A stretch of DNA of 64,000 nucleotides, from contig CM060892.1 in the NCBI GenBank assembly GCA_030762935.1, positions 91,360,827 through 91,424,826 on the forward strand. Direction: 5' to 3'. Positions 24,160 to 34,825 of the stretch are shown piece after piece. This stretch comes from Hymenopus coronatus (taxonomy: Eukaryota > Arthropoda > Insecta > Mantodea > Hymenopodidae). A program made the position numbers and the translations under genes. The notes beneath the pieces were generated by a model, which made no database searches, was not told the DNA's origin, and saw only the letters and a list, made by a program, of their open reading frames with translations. The stretch's first letter is position 1, and each line of letters starts with the position of its first letter.

Positions 24160-24387
24160 TTATGATGATTGTCTTAGAACGTTCTGCTCTTTGGTATTTA
24201 GCGTATTCGGTAGCATAGCACGAATAGAATGTCTATAAATTAATTTCTTGACATACTGCAATTCTTTGGAATACACTAAACATTTTTCCACTGTTCCAGG
24301 ATTCACAAACATTAATAACTCTTCCAAAATAGGAAGAAAATTTGTTACAGTACAAAGTCTTTGCGGTATACCACTCGTTGAAGCCAT
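24160..24387 (-). CDS. Candidate first exon or 75-codon ORF downstream of an X-box
   Basis: The minus-strand ATG at 24387 opens MASTSGIPQRLCTVTNFLPI..., with balanced composition and an LEELL-type helix. The frame stops after 75 codons. A donor-like GCA|GTATGT at about 24258 could end a first exon after codon ~43 (YSKEL). An X-box lies 99 bp upstream of the ATG and GC-richer DNA between them looks promoter-like. In known ciliary genes RFX X-boxes commonly lie within about 200 bp of the start codon. I do not recognise the protein. The evidence for a gene is context, not homology. Confidence 0.35.
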   Translation of the reverse strand: MASTSGIPQRLCTVTNFLPILEELLMFVNPGTVEKCLVYSKELQYVKKLIYRHSIRAMLPNTLNTKEQNVLRQSS

Positions 24388-24485
24388 GACAATACACTGC
24401 GATACACCGCCACCACTGTTCTAACCCTGACTGGCGCTCCAGGGCGGTTTATTTGAATACAATTCTATCAGTCTCATATAGTGCA

Positions 24486-24499
24486 GTTGCTATGGTAAC
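24486..24499. promoter_or_regulatory. RFX-type X-box (GTTGCTATGGTAAC)
   Basis: The 14-bp imperfect palindrome fits the RFX consensus of two half-sites (GTTGCC/GGNAAC type) around a central AT. It is 99 bp upstream of the minus-strand ATG at 24387. Confidence 0.5.
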
Positions 24500-24576
24500 T
24501 TAGCTTATCGTGTACATTTTTGGGACGAGACATGATAAAATAGTCTCGTGTAACATGAATTACATAAATGGTTCAC

Positions 24577-24592
24577 ACTTCTCGCGAGAAGT
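24577..24592. promoter_or_regulatory. 16-bp perfect palindrome with TCTCGCGAGA
   Basis: ACTTCTCGCGAGAAGT is a perfect palindrome. Its core TCTCGCGAGA is a known promoter-associated motif in animals. A second inverted repeat (ACGAGAC...GTCTCGT, about 24523-24549) lies between it and the X-box. The two CpGs make it stand out in AT-rich DNA. Confidence 0.4.
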
Positions 24593-24944
24593 AAATGCTA
24601 TAGCATTTATTTCCAGAAGGTAAGCAATTTACACGTTAGACTCACACAACTCTTGTTTAAACGCCATTTTCTGTGTTACAGTTGGTTCAGTACAAATCAA
24701 TCATGTGCAAGTGCAAGCGCGGTTAAGCATAGCCAATAAGTGAAACATGGCTGATATAATAAACATCTATTAAAGAGTAACGAAAAACAAATAGAGAAAT
24801 ATGTGTTCGTTTGCCTAGAGGCACAGAAATTTTACAGTACCATGACCTACATAATTCAAATCATGACCAAGTTTACGGTGCTTTATATATACCTTTATTT
24901 TGTTGTTTTTTTTAATGTATTTAGATTCTTTCAGCATTAATAAT

Positions 24945-25465
24945 GCTTTACCGACTGGCTCAGGCGATAGGGAGGTCATGAGTTCAATTCCCGCGGCCGA
25001 CCACTCTGAACCATAGGTTGCTTCGGAGATCTTGCCGGGTCACCGGGTCACCGAGCGAATGCTGGAGAGATTTTATCACTTCCTAGAAATTCCTGCCCCT
25101 TCAGTTCACCTCCATTTCTCTTCAACAGGTCTCTTTCGGGATAATAAGTATCGGTGTCACTGCGGCGGTGGCACTTCTGCGTGGTGGTGAGTGCACTTTG
25201 GCAATAAAGCTCTCAGCGCCGGGACGGTACCTGATTCGTGAGCAGGACTTGAGAGTAAAGTCAGGCCCAGGGTGCAGTTCATCTCTACGCGTTGAGATGA
25301 ACTGCATGGACTATGTTATAGACCCATCATGGGGCTCTTTCTCCGCAGTCAATTTCGGCCGCCCATCAATACTTTGTCATCCTACCCTCCTGTGGTTTGA
25401 CGCACAATAAATCTGTGATGGCTCTGTGAGGTCAGCCACGAGAGGCCCCTCTGGCACTAAACCAA
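24945..25465 (+). repeat. SINE-3, long tRNA-derived repeat
   Basis: A box TGGCTCAGGCG (about 24956) and B-box-like GAGTTCAATTCCCG (about 24981) give a clear tRNA-like head. The ~520-bp body matches the copy at 7.1-7.6 kb throughout. The 61- and 80-codon frames inside are not genes. Confidence 0.8.
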
Positions 25466-25492
25466 GATAATTTCACATACTCTTTCACTAAG

Positions 25493-25650
25493 TCTCGTGT
25501 AATGCGAAATCTCTTCCGGAAGAAAACAGCAAGTCCTTTAGCAGAACACGCTTTATCCCAGAGAACTGCATCACGTCACGTCTCTGTTCCAACGAGAAGT
25601 CCACTGAGCCTAGTACTAAACGAAGAAGGTGAACAAAAAGTGCGAGCCTG
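25493..25650 (+). CDS. Candidate exon, unidentified
   Basis: After CTCTTTCACTAAG, an acceptor-like pyrimidine tract with AG, the plus frame reads SRVMRNLFRKKTASPLAEHA and continues rich in Ser, Arg and Thr to LNEE, where GAAG|GTGAAC is a fair donor (about 25631). The frame otherwise stops at 25650. The composition is coding-like and unlike the neighbouring repeats, and the same-strand promoter candidate at 24.5 kb lies upstream beyond a SINE. The opposite strand is also open (25488-25748). No family is recognised. Confidence 0.22.
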
Positions 25651-25831
25651 AAAGCGAATGTGTGCAGAGATGGTACCGAATCCAAATTCAAGATGTATTG
25701 AGTGTTCGTGCCTTCAATATAAGCGTTAAGAAATTTATTTTGGAACACCTGCAGGCGATTAGTTTAGCTTGCGGCTGCAGGAAGAAAAGGTTCTTACAAA
25801 AGAGCACCACTTGGAACTTGCAATGAAGACT

Positions 25832-26416
25832 TGCGGATGAGAATGAGCTACAATTTGCGTAATCTAGAGTAAAAGAGATTTAATTATGAATTAATGTGAG
25901 AGTACCATGTTAACCGAAGATCAAATTGCAGACCATATTACTTAACAGTTTCGTCAGCACGGGATATTACAGTCCTCCGTGATAGCCATGTATATACAAA
26001 GAATTTGCAGAACTAGGTGTGCTGAAATAAATCACAACATAGTTGGAAAAGTGGGTGATTTTATATAATGTGCTATCGTTTCTAACCTGCTGCTGTCTAG
26101 TTTCTCTATAATTATTTTGTCTCTCTTTATCTTCTTCTTCCTTTTTATGCCAGCCATCAACAGTTTAAAATAAACTCAATGATCCAAATCTGCTCTGAGA
26201 AAGAGACTCATGAACCTTAAAACTAACAAAATTATAAGGATAATGTACACTGAAGTAATAATACATAAGCACTGTGATGACGGAAATAAATGAGAGCTCT
26301 GCCCCAGTACACGAAACATAATAAAGAAATATAGTGCTAAATAAAAACCAGACTAAAAGGGACATACCTACTTCCAATGAAGCATATCTTCCAAACCGAC
26401 TGAAAAAACAACCCTT
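25832..26416. other. Unassigned AT-rich spacer
   Basis: A minus-strand frame (26165-26464) with hydrophobic stretches runs into the adjacent repeat and has no recognisable family. Confidence 0.4.
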
Positions 26417-26912
26417 TTTACTTTTTCTACATCGATGTATATGTGTAGAGAGAATATATTGCATTTCACTTAAAAATTAGACACAAAGTTTCACCTGAAA
26501 TACATGTTTTGAGACGCCCTGAATCTAAAAACAGCATTTTTAGAAAAATGCCTGTGTGTGTATGTGTGTGTCTATGGACAACATAGCTCAAAAACGAAAA
26601 TCCCGATAAAAACCAAACTTGGCATTTAAGTTAATATTCCCCAAGTATGTGAAACTAGGATTTTCAAGAGAATTCCCTCACCCCAAACTACGCTTTACAT
26701 GAAACAATTTTAGAAAAGGTTGTTTTATCTCAAAAATAATAACGATTTTTATCAATACACGTATATTAAATATATTTACATCTCAAATAAAATGTATATA
26801 TGAATTTTCTGGGAATAGCCTCTCAAAATCTCTTTATTCCGGATTTCGTAACTGTTAACCTGAGACATACAAAAGCTTAATACATACTAAAAATGCATAC
26901 CTTGGTAAAACG
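26417..26912 (-). repeat. Family A copy, 3' half, left arm of a head-to-head pair
   Basis: The hairpin CTACATCGATGTATATGTGTAG opens the copy near 26427. The body continues through the CA core (26552-26570) to mid-element and switches abruptly at about 26912 to the opposite orientation. Confidence 0.85.
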
Positions 26913-27083
26913 CCATTTTTAAGAAAATCAAAATTTTTGAAAAATAGTTCCATGTAAAGGGTAGTTTGGGGTGGGGGGATTCTTCTCAAAATCTTTGTGT
27001 CGCATCCCTGGAAGATACTAAACTTAAATACCAAGTTTGGTGCTTTACGGACTTATCGTTTTTGAGTTATCGTGTTCACTCAC

Positions 27084-27118
<35 letters not shown>

Positions 27119-27262
27119 CTTTTTTGTGAAAATACTTTTTTTTAATACAGGGACCCTAAAACATATATTTCCTGTGAAATCTCGGTATCGAATTTTTGGG
27201 TGGAATACAATACTTCTCTATCCCTATGTACATTGTACATACGGGGCTAGAGAGAGAGTAAA
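26913..27262 (+). repeat. Family A copy, 3' half, right arm of the pair
   Basis: It begins inside the body (TTTTTAAGAAAATCAAAATT), carries a clean (CA)n at 27085-27116 and ends with the hairpin TATGTACATTGTACATA near 27225-27242. With the left arm it forms a large inverted repeat with both 3' ends outward. Confidence 0.9.
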
Positions 27263-28140
27263 CATCTTATGTGTACCATTCACATGACTTTCTCTATATC
27301 CCTGCAACAAATTATTCTTAAAAAGCTTATACTTCTATTTACTTTATGCTAATCAGAAAAAATGAGCAGAAATGGTCTTATTACTTGCTTCCTTGTAAGT
27401 AGAAGCGAAACAAGGGACTACCATAGGTTAAAATGATAGTCAAAAGCTGGTTGCTATGTCAATGAAGTTCCTTTGTTTATATGGATAGGAGTTGACAAGC
27501 TCCTGTATGAGAAAAGTATGTTTTTCATAGCAGAAACCAAAAATAAGGAATATCTCAAAAACGACGAACGCACGAAAAAATGTATATAACATAAATTGTG
27601 TGTTTTAACGTGCTCTACATTTTTTGTGTAGTAAGTTTTCGTCCATCTTTTACGGTTTAGCAGTTATTTAAAAATCAGTAAAATTCATCCAGAATAAATT
27701 ACTCTTCAGAGGCTATTCCCAGAAAATTCAAGATATACATTTTATTTGTCAGGTAAATATCCTTAATAATTGTAATCAAAATCGTTAGAACCATTTTTGA
27801 GAAAATCAAAATTTTCGAAAACAGTTCCATGTGAAGGGTAGTTGGGGCTGGAGGGATTTTTCTCAAAATCTTCGTGTCGCATCCCTGGAAGATACTAAAC
27901 TTAAATACCAAGTTTGGTATTTTACAAACTTTTCGTTTTTGAATTATCGTGTTCACAGACACACGGACACACGGACACACACACACACACACACACAGAG
28001 ACCTTTTTGTGAAAATGCTGTTTTTGGATATTGGGGACCCTAAAACACATATTTCCGGTGAAATCTCGGTATCGAATTTTTGGGTGGAGTGCAATATTTT
28101 CTCTATACACTATGTACATAGTGCGCATAGAGAAAGTAAA
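27263..28140 (+). repeat. Family A copy, full length, reference copy
   Basis: This is the clearest copy: 5' end ACCATTCACATGACTTTCTC near 27276, body, internal palindrome AAATACCAAGTTTGGTATTT (27903-27922), (CA)n at about 27958-27996, and terminal hairpin ACTATGTACATAGT with flanking CTCTATAC/GCATAGAG, ending AGAAAGTAAA at 28140. It starts directly where the preceding copy ends. Short frames through the CA core on both strands are artefacts. Confidence 0.93.
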
Positions 28141-28252
28141 ACTGCTTTTTGGTGCACAGGGGACACTAAAAGACGTATTTCCGGTAAAATCTCGGCATGG
28201 AATTTTTGGGTGGAATGTAATGGCTTCTCTGTTCACTAAGTAGAGAAAGCAA
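28141..28252 (+). repeat. Extra family A 3' end
   Basis: A second copy of only the last ~110 bp (CTGCTTTTTGGTGCACAGGG... to TTCACTAAGTAGAGAAAGCA) follows directly on the reference copy, giving tandem 3' ends. Confidence 0.9.
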
Positions 28253-28418
28253 TAAGGGAGGTATATTATTTCAACGACCAATCACAACACACTACCGTGG
28301 AAGGATATATTTCAATGTTATATCCTATATGCTATATTTTAATGTTTGCATCCAGGGTTAATAATTCTGGACAGAGTAATAATTCTGTGACAGTTAATGG
28401 AGGAGAATATTTCGTGTG

Positions 28419-28432
28419 GTTACCATAGCAAC
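28419..28432. promoter_or_regulatory. RFX-type X-box (GTTACCATAGCAAC)
   Basis: This is the exact reverse complement of the motif at 24486-24499, but the flanks differ, so it is not simply a copied repeat. It lies in a GC-richer block (about 28400-28515). No convincing coding start lies within 200 bp on either strand. Confidence 0.4.
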
Positions 28433-28589
28433 TTCCCCTCCGCTGTTTCTCTAGAGAGTTCCACCACTCTCCTTTCTCTTTGCAATAAGCTCCACGTGGA
28501 GGGGTGGTAGGCATATTGCCACTTTATATTGCGCTGTGACACGGACTTTCATTCTCCTTACAAACTTTTAACACAACCGGTTGCATTAT

Positions 28590-29400
28590 CATTGTTGCTT
28601 TTGCTTACATTTAGAGTTACTAATGCCAAGAAACGTTGGACATAATATTTTGAAACAACAAGATCTGCACTAGGGAAGGACTGCCTCTCCACAAATGTTA
28701 CAAAACCAAATGAAATCCATATACATTTAAGGGTTACAAAGGTGCTTTTTTGATTTTGGTCAAAAATTAGTTTTGCATTTTTGCATTTTTTGTGCAAAAC
28801 ATTCACTACAACTTAAAGTGCATATTTCAATGCATGGTTCTCCCAGGGTGAAAGTAACAGATGCTTTTGACGCCATTTTAAAGCGTTGTGCTGGTTAAAC
28901 GTTCAAGTGCAGTTTTTTCGTTATTTTCCAAATTTAAACTCCATCTTCTCCCACAAACATGTTGTTACAGATCTGAAAATGCTCCCTAATGTATTTCAAA
29001 ATGTCTACAATAACATCATTTATATGCATTTTGATGTTGGTCAGAGTGAAATTTTAAAAAATAATTAACATAATCATACTGTGCTTTGTCTCAGGCTTTT
29101 CACTTGTGGTATAAAATATGTATATATTTAAACCTATCAAATATGGGAAAATTTCAATGAAACATTTTATTACAGGATATTGAGAAATGTAGTTTTAAAG
29201 AATGGGTATTTGGTTACGATATCTGCCGGAGAAGATAGATTTTGGATTTTGCTAATAACATTTGTATAAATTAATAGCTCCAGAAGGACATTGCATATGG
29301 TGCTGAACTTGGTATAAATACTTTTGTTGCTAGTAGAGTCTTGCAAAAAGGCAATGCTATAGCTTTAATACTTTACAAATTGACTTCTAGCATCTCGGTG
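28590..29400 (+). repeat. Possible diverged repeat B, copy 1
   Basis: Blocks near 28940-28975 (CTTCTCCCACAAACATG...GATCTGAAA), 29050 (TTTTAAAAAATAATTAACAT) and 29223 (TGCCGGAGAAGATAGATTTT) recur in the same order at 34.1-34.4 kb with heavy divergence. No ORF of note. Confidence 0.35.
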
Positions 29401-29924
29401 TCCCCTTAATGCTCAAAAGTAATAATCGAACAGCATATATAAAATGTCACTTCCGTTCATTAAAAAATTACCAACGTAGTTTCACGTAGAACATGCATGT
29501 ATTGACATAATTAAATTTCTGAATTACAATTGGATGAATATAGGGAAACAGAGAAAATGAAAACTATCCTCGAAAATTTGCCCTAATTTTCCAAAACACT
29601 TCGGAAACAAGATCCATAGCCATAACACAGTTTAATAAACTAAGGGCTATTGAAGCACGTGATATAGAACACATTTTAAAAGGAAAAATAACTATGCATA
29701 CTAAATTAACCATTCCAAATATATTAAGCAACAACAGGCGAATAAGCATAACAAGAATTACTTATTATAATCAGTAGTGACATGTAAAAATTCAAAGTAA
29801 ACAATTTAACAATAACAAGAAAAATAGAATTTCCTTATAACAATATAAGATAAAATGCTATGTTTTAATAAGTGAACACTACTACCCCAAAAATTATTAA
29901 TAAACGTTTATATTTTTTTAAGAA
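29401..29924. other. Unassigned AT-rich spacer
   Basis: A 61-codon hydrophobic minus-strand frame (29564-29749) is too short to assign. Nothing else was seen. Confidence 0.4.
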
Positions 29925-29998
29925 ACTATTGTGGTCAAATGGTTAAGAGTTTTGTTTTCTTAAACCAGAGATTCCGGGTTCGATTCCCGGCTGGGGCG
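29925..29998 (+). repeat. tRNA-like pseudogene or SINE head
   Basis: TGTGGTCAAATGGTTAAGAG resembles a D-arm/A box. CCGGGTTCGATTCCCGG (29976-29992) is a perfect T-arm with B box, followed by an acceptor-like CTGGGGC. The matching 5' acceptor strand (GCCCCAG) is absent and the anticodon arm pairs poorly, so a working tRNA is unlikely. Confidence 0.6.
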
Positions 29999-29999
29999 T

Positions 30000-30477
30000 A
30001 GAATATTTCTTTAACCAAAATTATTCCATATCCCCCAAAAGATCTGGAAACATGTATGTAGGTGTGTGTATGTGTGTGAAACCGTTTAATAGTATTATAC
30101 TGAAAAACGTCAAGAAATACTACAGCTCAGCGAGAAAAATAGTAGGAGCAGTGATGTTTCAGTGAAAGCATCTGATAAAGATAGAAGTTTAAAAGAATAT
30201 CTAAATTAACATAAAGAAAAAACAGAGCAAAAATTAAGACATGGTATGGGATTCAACATGTACAGTAGCACTTTCGTCAAATTTTACCCCTATATGAAAT
30301 ATAAAGAGACCTGAAACAATACATTATAAATAAATTTAAATATTAATATGCTTTCGGATATATATACAATAGTGGTGCCAGAAGAATATCGTTATTAGAA
30401 AAGAAACCCAGTAAATAACTTACAAACAGCCATGCTAAACCATAAGATTTATATGAACCATAATATATAAACTAAAC
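30000..30477. other. Unassigned AT-rich spacer
   Basis: No gene or repeat recognised apart from a short GT-rich run near 30058-30080. Confidence 0.4.
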
Positions 30478-30715
30478 CTTGGTCTACCGCCAGGCCGCTG
30501 CATCCAGCATCTCGGCCATCATTAATGGGGTGCAGTGCTGGAGGATGACACGTGATCAGCGCCTGGAGTCTTTCCCGGCTGGAGTACTCGATCTGGAGCC
30601 GCTACTTCTCATCAATTAACTCCTCATTTGGCACCTCCCTCCAATTCCGGGAATCGAACCCAGGTCTGCCGCTTCGCAAGCAGCATCGCTATTATCTCCG
30701 CGATAAGGAAACAAC
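30478..30715 (-). repeat. SINE-4, tRNA-derived
   Basis: On the minus strand a tRNA-like head contains CCTGGGTTCGATTCCCGG (plus 30649-30666). A GC-richer ~160-bp body follows and the element ends near 30478. Only one copy of this type was seen here, so the SINE call relies on the head and the composition contrast. Confidence 0.6.
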
Positions 30716-30777
30716 CGAACCATAATACTTGCATATACCTCGTCCAGTATGTAAATAAATACACATAAAAAAAAAAA

Positions 30778-31099
30778 TCTGATGTGTTCCATTCACATGA
30801 CTTTCTCTACATCTCTGCAACAAATAATTGTTAAAAACCTTATGCTTCTGTTTACTTCATGTCAACTGAGAAAAAATTAACAGAGATAGTCTTATTACCT
30901 GCTTCCTTTTAAGTAGAAGCGAAATAAGGGAGTAGCATAGGTTAAAGTGATAGTCAAAAGCTGGTTGCTATGTGACTGAAGTTACTTTGTATGTATGGAC
31001 AGTAGTTGACCAATTCCTGTATGAGAAAAGTATACGTTTTTCAAAGCTGACAGCACTAACAAGAAATATCTAAAAACGATCAACTCCACAAAAAAAAAA

Positions 31100-31147
<48 letters not shown>

Positions 31148-31500
31148 TGTGTTTTAACGTGCTCTACATTTCCTGTGTAGTAAGTTTTTTCTATCTCTTA
31201 CGGTTTACGAGTTATTTAAAATTCAGTAAAAATCATCCAGAATAAAGAAGTCTTTCGAGGCTATTCCCAGAAAATTCAAGAAAGTAAATATCCTAAATAT
31301 AAGGCATTTTAATCAAAATTGTTAGAGCCATTTTTAAGAAAATCAAAATGTTCTAAATGTTTTTCCATGTAAAGGGTAGTTGGGGATGGGTCATTTTCTT
31401 GAAAATCTTTGTGTCGCATCCATGGAAGATATCAAACTTAAATACCAAGTTTGGTTTTAAACGGTCTTTTCGTTTTTGAGCTACGCTGCTCAAAGGCGCG

Positions 31501-31531
<31 letters not shown>

Positions 31532-31694
31532 AGACAGACAGACAGACACACACACGGACATTTTTCTAAAAATGCTTTTTTTGGGTTCAGGTAGTCTCAA
31601 AACGTATATTTCCGGTGAAAACTCGTATCGAATTTTTGGGTGCAATACAATACCTTCTCTATACACTGTATACATAGTACGTATAGAGAAAGTA
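30778..31694 (+). repeat. Family A copy, full length
   Basis: It starts CTGATGTGTTCCATTCACAT and ends with a hairpin (ACACTGTATACATAGTACG near 31664) and TAGAGAAAGTAA. It contains an added (TA)n at 31101-31144 and a composite core of (CG)n, (CA)n and CAGA units at 31496-31556. The A-rich run before the start may be a separate retroposon tail. Confidence 0.93.
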
Positions 31695-33149
31695 ATATTT
31701 AAGCACATTTGCTAAAGGTGTACGGATTAAAAGCTATTTTGTTTTAAAAAATATTCGCAGAAGTTAATTTCACATTCTTTCCTCAACACTTTCTAGGTTT
31801 AGCAGGAATGCCCAAACGATAGGTTGCTCAAATTAGGAAATATGTTCTAGAAACAACATACTCATGCATGCATTTCCGGAGAAGTTAACAAATCGATTTC
31901 CAAACACTAAAGCCGATGTCGTTGTTTTTGAGACTTGCACTGGATATTTCAGCAACATTTGCTTCAGCCACTTTCAGTCATATAACATTTTCAAAGCCTT
32001 CAATCAATGAAATGTAGTTATTGATTCACAAAGGTGATTTTCGTTCGCAGCAATAATTCATGGAAGGTTTCCATTGTTCTATAAGCCAGTTCATTTTTAC
32101 AGTGGTGCCCCAAGCCAACGGATTTAACAGCAAATTGGACCTGCCCTTTCGGATTGCAGGGCACTAGGGTTCTTTCCGATCATATCCAATGGGCTGCGTA
32201 ATGGTCGGCAGCTATTGATTCACAACGATTGGGTAGTAGTGAGCATTATTACAGGATCGAAAGAATATTAATTTATTGCTCATAAATAGGGCATTAAGTG
32301 TACTAAAACTTACTTTCGCCGATTAACACATTTTTCCCCTCGCAAGGGACAGAGGTGATTTTAGGCACTGCGGGCAGAAGCCTGCTGTGTTCTAACCAAC
32401 CTCCGGGAGGAACGGACGTCATGAAAGATTCCAACGGTTTTGCCCGGATCTAGTAGCGCAAGTGCAGGTGTTGTGGAGTACCTAAAATTTCTGTATGGGA
32501 CACTCCTACAGGCGAACTTTCAGATTGAATTTAGTTAAATTTTAGACTAAGGCTTTTTCCCGAGTCTTTCCTATTGGCTATGGGACAGGTGAAAGACAGG
32601 TTTTGAGATTTCGTCGAGGTTAGGCTACGTTAAATTAGGTTAGGTGTATGTAAATGAACTGGATCGAAATAAAGAGTAAAAATGGACTTTCTGAATATCA
32701 CCTCTTCTTTCAATTGCGAAATGCACAGTCTTCCGTTCGTTGTGTCTGCTTGCGCATGGGCAGCATTTTGGTCAATCAACCAATGGCAGAGTCAAATCTA
32801 AAACTGAACTAGAATCTACAATGTCGCCTCTTGCAGGCACCCACCAGCGCTCCTTCTGAATCACAGGTCCGGACTAGCTATTGCATACTGCCCAAACTAA
32901 CACAATTTTATACATGGAAACTGATCCAGGGACACCGTAGAGTGCCATTCCAATCATAACTCCAAAAATATAATGATGCACATTTCCAATTTTCCTACAT
33001 CCTATCCTATAAGGTTACATATATAATAAATTAAAAATATTACATTTTGTTAGTTAAAAAAAAGTTGTCAGAAAAGGAAAGTAAAAAAAAAAAAAAACAA
33101 AAAAAAAAAACAAAAAAAAAACATTAGCGACCTGACTCTTCAAATTCAG
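31695..33149. other. Unassigned stretch; poly-A and TTAGG-like traces
   Basis: No ORF. A GC-richer part (about 32100-32470) is unrecognised. GGTTAGG...ATTAGGTTAGG at 32617-32645 carries a few TTAGG units. A long A-rich run lies at 33083-33121. Confidence 0.4.
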
Positions 33150-34620
33150 TTTTAAGGAGGGTTTATATGCCCCATCTTGCCAATATTAAAGTTTGACGAT
33201 TAATCTCAGCAAATATTTTAGATAGTGAGTTACTTTTTAAGACGTATTCAGCAACACCTTTACTGTTCATTGATTTTAAAAAAAGTAATCCATATACATT
33301 AAAACTTTTCCATCAAAATAAGGCCTATTTAGATGCAAATTATGATAAACATTTTAGCCCTTTGTGCCAACTAGTTTCTAAGGAATGGAATATTTCTATA
33401 AACAATTTGACTTCTTCATAAATTGATTTCAAACATAACATTAATAAAAATGTAAGCTAACTTTCCAATCACAGCTTTGCAGTGCTTCAAAAGTCTCATG
33501 AAGACTATATGAGCGGGGTGCCAATGTTGCCAAAGAGATATCTTCTCTAACACTAATATTTACAAAGTTATTGCATTTTATCAAGTGAGTGCAACAGAAT
33601 ATTATAAAAAGCTACTACGCAGGATTATTTTCAACAATATTTTTAAACTATTTACAATTAGTGTACCTCAATGAAGGTTACACCAAAATGAGCAAGAGGC
33701 TCAAACTATCCATATGTAATTAAAATATGAAAATGGAAAAAATTACGAAAATTCCGTTTCAACTCCCCTTAAGGGAGGTTTGGTAAATAGTCAAAGAAGC
33801 ATATTCACCCTGCATCCGTGTGTGTCAGAGGGATGGTGGAGGAATAATCAAGGAAAAGCAACAGATGCTACCTTCCCAATATATCAAACTTTATTCCAAA
33901 GTCGATACAAGGAGATATAGAAGTGATTCTGTATAGATTTATGTAATGCATTTTTAGACTTCTGGTGTAAGTAAATACTTAAAAATACATATTGGCAATG
34001 ATATATTCTCCTAGAGCGGATGTAACGAATTTTTTGGTTGTGGTTAAATACCCCCCTATTTCAAACTTTAAAGCCATTTTTCTTAAATTCATTTTTTGTT
34101 TGTTTTATGTAATAGATATTTTCTCTTCTGCTACAAAAATACAGCTGGAGGTCTGAAATTTATCCAAAAGCACTGAAGAATATGTGTAATAAAATATCCT
34201 TTTGGGGTTTTGAGTTACTCATAGAATATTTTTTAAAAAGTAATTAGTATAATGCACTTTTTGCAGTTTTTCCACTTAATATTGTAAAATAATGTTGTTT
34301 ACAAAACCATCTATTATAGCAAGATAAAAACCATATCATTTCTTGCAAAGGCATTAAGTATTTCTTTTTAAAATGGTGCATGTAGCTCAACATCTGTAGG
34401 AGAAGATTTTGGCCAATTAAATCAAATTGATATATCCAGTATTAATAAATATTTTAACGATATGCATTACAAAATAAGTTATAGGCTTAACACTTAATAA
34501 AATTACTTTTATCAGTTCATAAACATGAAATTTATGAGTATGAAAGTAAATTAAAAGTACTGTTAATTGAACCAATGTTTTCATTTGTTTTTAAAAGTTT
34601 GAATTTTGGCTAACTTCTTG
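33150..34620 (+). repeat. Possible diverged repeat B, copy 2
   Basis: It shares ordered blocks with 28.6-29.4 kb (for example TCTTCTGCTACAAAAATACA near 34123 and TCTGTAGGAGAAGATTTTGG near 34395). A phrase like TTAAGGAGGGTTTATAT near 33152 recurs as TTAAGGGAGGTTTGGTA near 33770. Boundaries are uncertain. Confidence 0.3.
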
Positions 34621-34744
34621 TTTTGTTTTGGGGGGAGAGCCTTTGTTTAATTTTACTCAATTCACCCGATGTACTCCTAAAGGTCTTTCAAAGCATCTTT
34701 CGTTAGGAGGAGCGCTGGAGATCAGCAGGAATGTTAAAATAGGA

Positions 34745-34825
34745 TTAGATAAATATTCCTTTGTAAGAATAGTTTATAGAAGAGTGAATAGAGAATATCT
34801 TTTGAATGCAGTACACAATATTTTT
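34745..34825 (-). repeat. Family A fragment, 5' end
   Basis: TAGATAAATATTCCTTTGTA...TAGTTTATAGAAGAG resembles the last ~80 bp of minus-oriented copies. It abuts a diverged plus copy. Confidence 0.45.

Noticed and set aside
27699..28281. Open frames with Cys-Val or Thr-His repeats
   Set aside because: They translate the (CA)n core of family A on both strands; the same happens at 27.1, 31.5 and 55.7 kb.
29925..29998. Functional tRNA gene
   Set aside because: The T-arm is perfect but the 5' acceptor strand does not pair with CTGGGGC and the anticodon stem is poor.
32617..32645. Telomeric TTAGG array
   Set aside because: Only two or three imperfect units; not an array. At most weak support for an arthropod source.
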